Source: Nonomuraea muscovyensis
GTDB taxonomy: Bacteria; Actinomycetota; Actinomycetes; Streptosporangiales; Streptosporangiaceae
Direction: 5' to 3'
DNA length: 64,000 bases
NCBI RefSeq assembly: GCF_014207745.1
Contig: NZ_JACHJB010000004.1
Coordinates: forward strand, 620,001-684,000
Shown here piece by piece: positions 17,288 to 24,938 of the stretch. The first letter of the stretch is position 1. Each line of letters starts with the position of its first letter. Both the position numbers and the translations under genes were made by a program. The notes beneath the pieces were generated by a model. It saw nothing but the letters and a program-made list of their open reading frames with translations. It searched no databases and was not told the DNA's origin.

Positions 17288-18445
17288 TCAGGTGGTGACG
17301 AGGCGGTTGACGTTGTCGGGTGACAGGTAGTGCTCGATCGCCAGGATTCCCGCGCCGAGGGCCGCGGCGTTGATCCCGGTGCGGCTCGGCACGATCGACA
17401 GGTGGTGGGTGGCCAGCGGCAGCGACCTGCGGTAGACGGTCTCCTTGATGCCCGCGAGCAGGTGCTCGTGGACCCGTGACAGGGCGCCGCCGATGACGAT
17501 GACCTCGGGGTTGAAGAAGTTGACCAGGCCGGCGAGCACCTCGCCGACGAGCCGGCCGGCCTCTCTGACCAGCCGGAGCGCCTGGGTGTCGCCCGCCTGC
17601 ACCAGGGCGACCACGTCGGCGCCGGTCTCGGCGGGCGTGCCCAGTTCGGTGAGCCTGCGTGCGACGGCGGCCCCTCCGGCGACGGCCTCCAGGCAGGCGC
17701 TGTTGCCGCAGCGGCAGCCGGCGTCCTCGTGGCCGGAGACCCGGATGTGGCCGATGTCGCCGGCCGAGCCCTGCGCGCCGCGGTGCAGCCGGCCCTCGGC
17801 GACGATGCCGCAGCCGATGCCGGTGCCGATCTTGACGAACAGCAGGTGCCGGGTTCCGGGGAAGGCGTTGCGCTGCTCGCCGAGGGCCATGACGTTGACG
17901 TCGTTGTCGACGAGGACGGTGCAGCCGGCGAAGTGCTCGGGGATCGGGTAGTCGTTCCAGCCGGGCATGATCGGCGGGTTGTTGGGCCGGCCCGTCGCGA
18001 ACTCCACCGGTCCGGGCACTCCCATGCCGATCGCGCGCAGCGCCGTACGGGGGCGGCCGGCCTCGGCGAGCAGCCGGTCGAGCCGGTCGTCCACGTGGGC
18101 CAGGACCACCTCGGGCCCCTCGGCCACCAGCAGCGGATCCTCGCACTCGGCCAGGACGCCGCCGGACATGTCCATCAGCGCGACCCGGCAGTGGGTGGCG
18201 CCGAGGTCGACGCCGGCGAACGCGTGGCCGTCGGTGTGCAGGCGGAGCTGGCGGGGCGGGCGGCCGCCGGTGGACTCACCGTTCTCGGTCTCCTCCACCA
18301 GGCCGCTCTCGATGAGCGCGTCGACGCGCTGGGAGATCGTGGACCTGGCCAGTCCGGTGAGCCGCGCCAGATCCGAACGGGTCGTCGCCGAACCCGCACC
18401 GATCAGGGTGAGAACGTCTCCGGGTGAGCCCGGGGTGGGGGTCAT
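17288..18445 (-). CDS. ROK-family transcriptional regulator
   Basis: 385 residues from ATG 18445. It has an N-terminal winged HTH (SDLARLTGLARSTISQRVDALI), then a ROK kinase-like fold: ATP-site motif GVDLGATHCRVALMD, substrate motif FVKIGTGIGCGIV, and the zinc motif GCRCGNSACLEAVAGG. It is the first gene of the sugar operon, 15 bases ahead of the ABC ATPase, and probably represses the operon until the sugar binds. Starts further upstream in the same frame lack support. Confidence 0.9.
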   Translation of the reverse strand: MTPTPGSPGDVLTLIGAGSATTRSDLARLTGLARSTISQRVDALIESGLVEETENGESTGGRPPRQLRLHTDGHAFAGVDLGATHCRVALMDMSGGVLAECEDPLLVAEGPEVVLAHVDDRLDRLLAEAGRPRTALRAIGMGVPGPVEFATGRPNNPPIMPGWNDYPIPEHFAGCTVLVDNDVNVMALGEQRNAFPGTRHLLFVKIGTGIGCGIVAEGRLHRGAQGSAGDIGHIRVSGHEDAGCRCGNSACLEAVAGGAAVARRLTELGTPAETGADVVALVQAGDTQALRLVREAGRLVGEVLAGLVNFFNPEVIVIGGALSRVHEHLLAGIKETVYRRSLPLATHHLSIVPSRTGINAAALGAGILAIEHYLSPDNVNRLVTT

Positions 18446-18654
18446 GCCGCCGACAATAAGATCGCCAATAGGACAAATCAAGACCTTGGAACGGACGAAC
18501 TTCCCTCAGTTACGTCGATGCTCGAACAAAGGTCGCTTTCTATCGACATCAACGATCCGCATGATCACGGCTTCGTCCCGGTACGGCGGCGAGGCGTGCG
18601 GAACGTCCCCGGCCTGTGGTCAGATGTCCCCTCAGCCGGTTCTGACGAGGTGAG

Positions 18655-20049
18655 ATGACCCGCCGCTCGACTCTCGTGCTGACGGTCGTCGCGGTCGCCG
18701 TCCTGGCGGCGGGCTACCTGGTCCTGACCCGCCAGTCCGACGCCGTCCTGCGAGCCCAGCGCCCCGCCTGGACGGACTGCTCCTCCGGACTGCAGTGCGC
18801 CACCGTGAGGGTCCCGCTGGACCACGACAACCCCGAGGAACGCACGCTGAACCTCGGGCTCACCAGGCTCCCGGCCCGCGACCCGGCCCGCCGGATCGGC
18901 TCGCTGCTGGTGAACTTCGGGGGCCCGGGCGTGTCCGGACGAGAGTCGCTGGCGAAGAACCGGGCGATGTTCGACCGGCTGTCGTCCCGCTACGACGTGG
19001 TGGCCTTCGATCCGCGTGGCACCGGCCGCGGTTCCCCGCTCGACTGCGGCCCCGACCCCCTGCTGAACACCGACCCGACCCCGGACGACCGGCGGGAGCG
19101 CGATGCGTTACGCGCCGCGTACGCGACGCTGGCGGCCGGGTGTGAGAAGCGGGCGGGCCGGCTGCTGCCGTACCTCGACACCGAGTCCACCGCGCGGGAC
19201 CTCGACATCCTCAGGTCGGCCCTCGGCGACGGGCGCCTGCACTACCTCGGCTTCTCCTACGGGGCCGCACTCGGTTTCGTGTACACGCAACTGTTCCACG
19301 AGCAGGTGGGGCGCATGGTGCTCGACGGCCCGCCGGCCGGCGCCGACACCCTGATCGCGGTGGCGGACATGGGCGTGGAGGCTCTGGAGAAGGCGTTCGC
19401 CGCCTTCCTGAAAGACTGCGTCGGACGCGCGGACTGCCCCCTGGGGCGCGATTTCCGCTCGGCGAAGAAGAAGGTCACCCAGCTGGTCTCGGACCTCGAC
19501 GACGGCCATGCCGTGGCGGGCATCGTCTTCCATCTGTACTCCGAGACGTCGTGGCCCAGGCTCCGCGAGGCGCTGAGCGGAGACGGCGGAGCCCTGATCG
19601 AGGCCGGCAGGCGCCTGCGGGGCGAGCACGACCCCACCTTCAACCAGGGCGCGTACACCGCGATCACCTGCGCCGACGGTCCCGACCGGCCGTCCGTGGA
19701 CGACGCCGGGGTCACGGCAGAGGTCCTCAGCGACGGCAGTCCCGTCTTCGGCGCGTGGGTGGCCTGGGGCGCGCTCTCCTGCCACGGCTGGCCACGTCGC
19801 CCGGAGCCGCTCTGGGCGAGGATGCCGCCCCCCATCACCGAGCCGGTCCTCGTCGTCGGCACGGTGGGCGACCCGATCACCCCCTTCAGCGGCGCGGAGG
19901 ATCTGGAGCTCATGATGCCGGGCGCCGAGCTGGTCACGGCGCGGGGCTACCATCACACCGCCTACGGCCGCGGCGACGCCTGCGTGGACGAGGCGGTGGA
20001 GACCTACCTCCTGGACGGGGACGCCCCCACCGCCGTGGTGACCTGCTGA
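18655..20049 (+). CDS. Secreted alpha/beta hydrolase, tripeptidyl aminopeptidase-like
   Basis: 464 residues from ATG 18655 with a GAGGTGAG ribosome site. The N-terminus (residues 5-22) is an uncleaved anchor or signal peptide. The fold carries the oxyanion motif VNFGGPGVSG, the nucleophile elbow LGFSYGAALG (Ser), the Asp in TVGDPITPF and the His in GYHHTAYG, matching the TAP-like clan of actinobacterial peptidases (alpha/beta fold plus C-terminal TAP domain). It likely trims peptides outside the cell. It stands alone. Confidence 0.87.
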   Translation: MTRRSTLVLTVVAVAVLAAGYLVLTRQSDAVLRAQRPAWTDCSSGLQCATVRVPLDHDNPEERTLNLGLTRLPARDPARRIGSLLVNFGGPGVSGRESLAKNRAMFDRLSSRYDVVAFDPRGTGRGSPLDCGPDPLLNTDPTPDDRRERDALRAAYATLAAGCEKRAGRLLPYLDTESTARDLDILRSALGDGRLHYLGFSYGAALGFVYTQLFHEQVGRMVLDGPPAGADTLIAVADMGVEALEKAFAAFLKDCVGRADCPLGRDFRSAKKKVTQLVSDLDDGHAVAGIVFHLYSETSWPRLREALSGDGGALIEAGRRLRGEHDPTFNQGAYTAITCADGPDRPSVDDAGVTAEVLSDGSPVFGAWVAWGALSCHGWPRRPEPLWARMPPPITEPVLVVGTVGDPITPFSGAEDLELMMPGAELVTARGYHHTAYGRGDACVDEAVETYLLDGDAPTAVVTC

Positions 20050-20067
20050 AGCCCTGCTAGAGCCCTG

Positions 20068-20940
20068 CTAGAGCATCGCCTTCATCGAGTCGGCGGCCGT
20101 GAGCACGTACGGCTGCTCGGCCATGACCGCCGCCCAGTTGTCGGAGATCGCCTCCGGGGTCGGCTCGTCGGAGCTCCAGCCCGGCCCCTCCGCCACGAAC
20201 ACCCGCGCCACCCGGCCGCCGCCGACCGTGAACACCTCGCCGCTCGCCTCGCACGAGTCGTGCACGAGGTAGGCGACCAGGGCGCTGACCCGTTCGGGGG
20301 TGAACTTCGCCTCGAATTCGGCCGGCAGCAGCGACTCGGTCATCCGGGTCCAGGCGACCGGCGCGATGGCGTTGGCCTTGATGCCGTTGCGCGCGCCCTC
20401 GATGCCGAGCGTCTTGGTCAGGCCGACGAGGCCCATCTTGGCCGTGGAGTAGTTGGCCTGGCCGAAGTTGCCGAACAGGCCGGCCGGGCTGGAGGTGTTG
20501 ACGACGCGGCCGTAGCCGGCCTCCTTCATGTACGGGTAGGCCGCCCGGCTGACCAGGTAGGAGCCGCGTACGTGCACGGCCAGGACGGCGTCGAACTCCT
20601 CGACCGTCATCTTGCCGAACGACTTGTCGCGCAGGATGCCCGCGTTGTTGACGACGATGTCGACGCGGCCGAACGCGTCGAGCGCGGCCTGGACGATCGC
20701 GCCGGCGCCCTCGGGGGTGGCGACGTTGTCGGCGTTGGCGATCGCCTGGCCGCCGTTCTTGGTGATGAGCTCGACCACCTCGGCCGCCGGACCCGCCGAG
20801 GCGCCGGAGCCGTCGAGCGCGCCGCCGAGGTCGTTGACGACCACCTTGGCCCCCCGCTCGGCGAGCAGCAGGGCGTGCGCCCTGCCGAGGCCGTGCCCGG
20901 CCCCCGTGATGATCGCGACCCTGTCATCGAACCGAAGCAT
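20068..20940 (-). CDS. Short-chain dehydrogenase, (3R)-hydroxyacyl-CoA dehydrogenase type
   Basis: 290 residues from ATG 20940 with GGAGG just ahead. Cofactor motif ITGAGHGLGRAHAL, then the NDLGG that marks the HSD17B4/fabG4-like branch acting on acyl-CoA. Active-site residues are the Ser of NTSSPAGLFG and the YSTAK Tyr and Lys. The C-terminal 50 residues are longer than in ordinary FabG. It probably oxidises 3-hydroxyacyl-CoA in fatty acid or sterol side-chain breakdown. A palindrome at 20958-20970 lies right at its promoter. Confidence 0.87.
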   Translation of the reverse strand: MLRFDDRVAIITGAGHGLGRAHALLLAERGAKVVVNDLGGALDGSGASAGPAAEVVELITKNGGQAIANADNVATPEGAGAIVQAALDAFGRVDIVVNNAGILRDKSFGKMTVEEFDAVLAVHVRGSYLVSRAAYPYMKEAGYGRVVNTSSPAGLFGNFGQANYSTAKMGLVGLTKTLGIEGARNGIKANAIAPVAWTRMTESLLPAEFEAKFTPERVSALVAYLVHDSCEASGEVFTVGGGRVARVFVAEGPGWSSDEPTPEAISDNWAAVMAEQPYVLTAADSMKAML

Positions 20941-20957
20941 CGAACCTCCATCGCAGG

Positions 20958-20970
20958 AGAACAACGTTCT
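20958..20970. promoter_or_regulatory. GAAC-N3-GTTC operator upstream of the SDR gene
   Basis: The 13-mer AGAACAACGTTCT is a perfect inverted repeat of AGAAC around three bases, 17 bases before the SDR start codon. The same design recurs ahead of the MBL and thiolase-like genes in this window. It resembles TetR-type lipid regulators such as KstR, but that motif has a two-base centre. Confidence 0.65.
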
Positions 20971-21012
20971 AGTACGAGCACCATAACCCGGCGGCAGTGG
21001 TCCTGCCGATCG

Positions 21013-22080
21013 TCACGGCAGGCCGGGGAACCACAGGTCCGGCTCGCCCGGCACCCGGATCGCCCGTCCCCGGTCCTCCAGCCAGACGAGGTGCGCCAGC
21101 GTCTCGTTGGTGGCGGCGCGGCGCATGAAGGGCGGGAACGTCTCCCACTCCCGCGACCAGGTGAGCCGGGTGGCCACGTCCCAGCAGGTGATCCCGTCGC
21201 CGACGGCGGCGACGGTGGCCTCGATCTCCGCCAGGCGCTCCTCGTGGTGCGCCACGACGTAGCCGACCCGTCCCGCCAGGTCGGCGAACCGGTACTCGTG
21301 CGCCGGCAGCACCTCCTCGACGTCGAGCTTGCCCACGGCGGCCAGCGAGTCGAGGTAGTCGGCCAGCGGGTTGGGCCGCGACTGCGGGTGGACCGCCACG
21401 ATCGGAGTGATCTTGGCCAGGACGTGGTCGCCGGAGAAGAGCAGCCGGCGCGACGGCGACACGAAGCACAGGTGACCCGGCGAGTGGCCGGGGGTCCACA
21501 GGGCCCGCAGGTCCCATCCGGGCAGGCCGAGCGGGTCGCCGTCCTCGACCAGCCGGTCCGGCTTGGCGGTCGCCACCAGATGCCTGATCATCATCGACGC
21601 CCCGGCCAGCTCGTCCAGCGTCCCGGCGGGCACTCCGGCCCGGCCGAGCTGGGCCCGTTCCCTGCGCACGAGGGAGTCGATGGCGTCGTCGTCGTAGCGT
21701 TCGTGGACGAGCGCGGCGTCGGCCGGGTGCAGCGCGATCCAGGCACCCGACATCTCCCGGACACGGCCGGCCAGGCCGTAGTGGTCGGGATGGATGTGGG
21801 TGACGAGCACGCCCTTGACGTCGGTGATCGCGAACCCGGCGACGCCCAGCCCGGCGACGAGCGCGTCGTACGCCTCGTCGGTGTTCCAGCCCGCGTCCAC
21901 GATGGCCACCCCGTCGGGCAGCTCCAGCGCGTAGACGAGGACGTAGCGGAGCGGGTTGACCGGGATGGGCACCGGGATCGACCACAGTCCTGGCCGCACC
22001 CGCTCCACCTCCGGGACAGCGCCGCTCCGCCACGCCGCGTGCTGCGTCTCGCTGGACGGGGTCACCACGTACTTCACCAT
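21013..22080 (-). CDS. Metallo-beta-lactamase-fold hydrolase
   Basis: 355 residues from ATG 22080. Metal ligands: THIHPDHYG (HxHxDH), TPGHSPGHLCF (His) and LLFSGDHVL (Asp). The remainder resembles the glyoxalase-II/hydroxyacyl-thioesterase branch, with a C-terminal winged-helix-like cap (AHHEERLAEIEATVAAV). It may hydrolyse a thioester. It lies 72 bases upstream of the SDR gene on the same strand, and each gene has its own copy of the GAAC-N3-GTTC motif, so co-regulation in lipid metabolism is likely. Confidence 0.85.
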   Translation of the reverse strand: MVKYVVTPSSETQHAAWRSGAVPEVERVRPGLWSIPVPIPVNPLRYVLVYALELPDGVAIVDAGWNTDEAYDALVAGLGVAGFAITDVKGVLVTHIHPDHYGLAGRVREMSGAWIALHPADAALVHERYDDDAIDSLVRRERAQLGRAGVPAGTLDELAGASMMIRHLVATAKPDRLVEDGDPLGLPGWDLRALWTPGHSPGHLCFVSPSRRLLFSGDHVLAKITPIVAVHPQSRPNPLADYLDSLAAVGKLDVEEVLPAHEYRFADLAGRVGYVVAHHEERLAEIEATVAAVGDGITCWDVATRLTWSREWETFPPFMRRAATNETLAHLVWLEDRGRAIRVPGEPDLWFPGLP

Positions 22081-22104
22081 GACCCCGATTGTGCACGTAA
22101 TTCC

Positions 22105-22117
22105 CGAACGATGTTCT
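22105..22117. promoter_or_regulatory. GAAC-N3-GTTC operator upstream of the MBL-fold gene
   Basis: CGAACGATGTTCT lies 24 bases upstream of the MBL-fold start. The inner 11 bases form GAAC-GAT-GTTC. It is the second of three such sites in the window. Confidence 0.6.
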
Positions 22118-22141
22118 ATTGGGGCGCGCGTTCCGTCTCTC

Positions 22142-23419
22142 TCAGGACGCGGCGGCACGCTCCCCGTCGCGCCGCCCGGTCCCTTCACCTCCCGGCGCCC
22201 GGACGAACACCAGCGCCGAGGCGCCCGCCAGCCCGGCCGCCAGCGCCCAGGCCACGGCCGTGCCCGCCTGGGCGGCCAGCACGCCGAAGCCCAGGTTGGA
22301 CACGGCGCCGCCCGCCTGCTGCGCCAGCGAGCCCGCAGATGAGACCGTGGTCCGCTGCGCGGCGGACACCGCGTTGTGGGTCATCTCCAGGCAGAGCACG
22401 AACGTCACCGAGATCCCCACGAACATGACGACGTAGGCCGCGCCGGCGCTCGCCAGCCCCGCCGCGCCGCCGAGCCCGGCCGTGGCCGCCAGGGCGCCGA
22501 CGGACAGCGCCGCCAGCCCCACTCCCGCGGCCGCGCCGCGCGCCGAGCCGCCGGCCAGCCGGGCCGCCCATGGGGCCAGCGCGCTGCCCGCCGCGCTGCC
22601 GGCGAAGCCGAGGGCCGCGACGACGGCGTACGCGGCGCTTCCCAGCTCCGCCGTACCGGCGAGCCGGGCCAGCCTGCCCGGGGTGAGCAGCTCGACGGCC
22701 GTCAGCACCATGCCCGAGGCCAGGTAGAACACCAGCAGGCGGCGCAGCAGCGGGTGACCCGTCGCCAGCCGCACGCTTCCGGCCACGGTGGCGGGCACCG
22801 CGCGCAGCATCTCGCCCGGCGACATGCGGGCGTGGGACGGCTCGGGCAGCGCGAGCACCACCACGACCAGCAGCGCGGCCGCCGCCAGCGCGCCCAGCAT
22901 CGGCGGCACCGCCAGCGGGAACACCAGGTGGGCCGGCGCCACGACCGGCACGAACCCGCCCGCCAGCACGCCCACGCACAGGGCCACCGACTCCAGCGCC
23001 CCGCCGCGGGCCAGCCCCGGCTTGAGGTCGGCGCCGGGTCCCTCCAGGTCGTGCAGCGTGTCGACGTACCAGGCGGTGGCGGGGCCGCTGGACAGCGCCC
23101 GGGCCACCCCCTTGAGCACGCCGGTCAGCAGGAACATCCAGAACGTCGTGGACACGGCCATGAGCGTGAGCGCGGCGACGGTGAAGCCGGCCGACACGGC
23201 CAGCACCACCCTCCGGCCGACCACGTCGGCCAGCCCGCCCGTGGGCAGCTCCAGGCAGACGGTGACGAGCGAGAAGACCGTGAACACCAGGCCGATCTCG
23301 GCGAGGCCGAGGCCGCGCTCGGCCATCAGCAGCACCATCGTGGTGAGCATGAGTCCCGTCGGCAGCCAGGTCAGGAAGCAGACGAGCAGGTAGCGCCGTA
23401 ATGCCGAGCGCGCGGTCAC
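22142..23419 (-). CDS. MFS transporter
   Basis: 425 residues from GTG 23419, which overlaps the stop of the ArsR-type gene (GTGA) and has AGGAGG ahead. About twelve membrane segments; the TM2-TM3 loop reads LPTGGLADVVGRRVVL. The N-terminus (RYLLVCFLTWLPTGLML) resembles actinobacterial exporters usually paired with ArsR- or PadR-type regulators. Function is probably efflux of a drug or metabolite sensed by the upstream regulator. Confidence 0.83.
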   Translation of the reverse strand: MTARSALRRYLLVCFLTWLPTGLMLTTMVLLMAERGLGLAEIGLVFTVFSLVTVCLELPTGGLADVVGRRVVLAVSAGFTVAALTLMAVSTTFWMFLLTGVLKGVARALSSGPATAWYVDTLHDLEGPGADLKPGLARGGALESVALCVGVLAGGFVPVVAPAHLVFPLAVPPMLGALAAAALLVVVVLALPEPSHARMSPGEMLRAVPATVAGSVRLATGHPLLRRLLVFYLASGMVLTAVELLTPGRLARLAGTAELGSAAYAVVAALGFAGSAAGSALAPWAARLAGGSARGAAAGVGLAALSVGALAATAGLGGAAGLASAGAAYVVMFVGISVTFVLCLEMTHNAVSAAQRTTVSSAGSLAQQAGGAVSNLGFGVLAAQAGTAVAWALAAGLAGASALVFVRAPGGEGTGRRDGERAAAS

Positions 23420-24006
23420 CTCTCCTCCTCCTTGCGCCGGGCGGCCTCGATGACCTGCTCGCGGGGGTAGGCGGCGCGCCAGACCTGGACGAGCACGGCG
23501 TCGGGACGGCCGGCGTGGCGGGCCGCCACCTCGTGCACCAGCTCGCCCATCCTGTCGCTCAGCTCGCGCAGCCCCTCGACCGGGAGCTGGATCATGTCGT
23601 CGCTGATCCCCGCCACCGTGAGCCACTCGGCCGGCCAGCCCGTCTCGTCGAAGGACCGCATCGCCTGCACCAGCACCTCCACCTGCCGGGCCTGCATGAT
23701 GCCGACCGCCTCCCGGCCCTCGGGGGTGGCGTGCATCCGCCGGTTGTCCCACGAGGTGTAGCGGTGGCGGGCCCGCCAGCGCCGCTTCCTGCCGTCGCGC
23801 CGGTCCGGGTCCTCCTCGATGAAGCCGTACCTGGCCAGCTCGCGCAGGTGGTAGCTGGTCGAGCCGGAGCTCTCACCCACCGCACGGCCCAGCTCGCTGG
23901 CCGTCGCCGGGCCGTCGGAGCGCAGCAGGCCGAGCAGCCGCACCCGCAGCGGATGGGCCACCACCTTCAGCACCCGCGGATCGCTGATGTCGTAGGACTC
24001 CTCCAT
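23416..24006 (-). CDS. ArsR/HTH_20-type winged-helix regulator
   Basis: 196 residues. An early winged helix (DPRVLKVVAHPLRVRLLGLL, then GSTSYHLRELARYGFIEE) is followed by a C-terminal helical domain. The metal-binding Cys residues of classical ArsR repressors are absent, so it senses something else. It is translationally coupled to the MFS gene (GTGA overlap) and likely represses it through the repeats at 24021-24054. Confidence 0.85.
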   Translation of the reverse strand: MEESYDISDPRVLKVVAHPLRVRLLGLLRSDGPATASELGRAVGESSGSTSYHLRELARYGFIEEDPDRRDGRKRRWRARHRYTSWDNRRMHATPEGREAVGIMQARQVEVLVQAMRSFDETGWPAEWLTVAGISDDMIQLPVEGLRELSDRMGELVHEVAARHAGRPDAVLVQVWRAAYPREQVIEAARRKEEER

Positions 24007-24020
24007 GCGTCCACCGTAAA

Positions 24021-24054
24021 CCGCAAAGACAATTTTGCAAATAGAATTTTGCGG
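24021..24054. promoter_or_regulatory. Operator-like repeats ahead of the ArsR-type gene
   Basis: An outer inverted repeat CCGCAA (24021) and TTGCGG (ending 24054) encloses two direct copies of AATTTTGC starting at 24031 and 24045, 14 bases apart. This AT-rich block stands out in GC-rich DNA and lies 15 bases before the regulator start and 27 bases before the divergent B3/B4 gene, so it can control both. Confidence 0.6.
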
Positions 24055-24080
24055 TTGTCCGGCCTCACTAAACTGGCCGC

Positions 24081-24734
24081 ATGCTTGACGACATCCAGGT
24101 GGACGACTCGATCCATGCCCTGCGCCCCGACTTCGCGGTGCTGCTCATGACGGCGCACGGCCTGCGCAACGGGCCCACGGACGAGCGGACCCGGGCCTGG
24201 CTGGCCGGCGCCGCCGACGCCGTCGCCCACGAGACCCAGACGGCCAAGATCGAGGCGTGGCGCGACGCCTACCGCGCGTTCGGCGCCAAGCCCTCGCGCA
24301 CCCGCCCCTCGGTCGACGCCCTCACCCGGCGCCTGCCGCTGCCGGAGATCAACCAGGTCGTCGACGCCTACAACGTCATCAGCGTCAGGCACGCCCTGCC
24401 GATCGGCGGCGAGGACCTCGACCGCTACTCCGGGCCCGCCCGGCTGGTGCGGGCGGCGGGCGACGAGGTCTCCGAGGAGGCCCTCGGCACTCCCGAGCCC
24501 GGCGAGGTGATCTGGCGCGACGACGTGGGCGTCACCTGCCGCAGGTGGAACTGGCGCCAGGTCGCCCGCACCCGCATCACCGAGGAGACGGTCAACGCGC
24601 TGTTCATCCTCGAACGGCTGGAGCCGATGACCATGGAGGAGCTCAAGGCCGCCGGAGAGGAGCTGGCCGACCTCCTGACCGAGCTGGCGCCCGAGGCCCG
24701 CATCACCACCAGGCTGCTGTCCGGCGGGAAATAA
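24081..24734 (+). CDS. B3/B4 tRNA-binding-like domain protein
   Basis: 217 residues matching the stand-alone B3/B4 family, related to the editing domain of the phenylalanyl-tRNA synthetase beta subunit. Visible hallmarks are the early acidic segment, SRTRPSVDALTRRL, EINQVVDAYNVISV, and the late CRRWNWRQVARTRIT with ALFILERLEPM. Free-standing members are thought to act in quality control of mischarged tRNA, though many are uncharacterised. It is divergent from the ArsR-type gene. Confidence 0.8.
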   Translation: MLDDIQVDDSIHALRPDFAVLLMTAHGLRNGPTDERTRAWLAGAADAVAHETQTAKIEAWRDAYRAFGAKPSRTRPSVDALTRRLPLPEINQVVDAYNVISVRHALPIGGEDLDRYSGPARLVRAAGDEVSEEALGTPEPGEVIWRDDVGVTCRRWNWRQVARTRITEETVNALFILERLEPMTMEELKAAGEELADLLTELAPEARITTRLLSGGK

Positions 24735-24938
24735 ACCTCCTCCCCCGGCGTTGATACCAAACAGCAACCAACGCCATATCACCCTGATTGACTAGGGGGG
24801 CGTGACCTCTTTGGACAGTCCTGAGAGGATCGAAAGAGGCCACACGCCTACCCCGGCGCGCGTTGCCGAGCAAGACGAGTAACCTTGGACAGGTTCTCTT
24901 ACATCAACGCCGATCTGCGGAAGAGGGCGATTTCCGCC

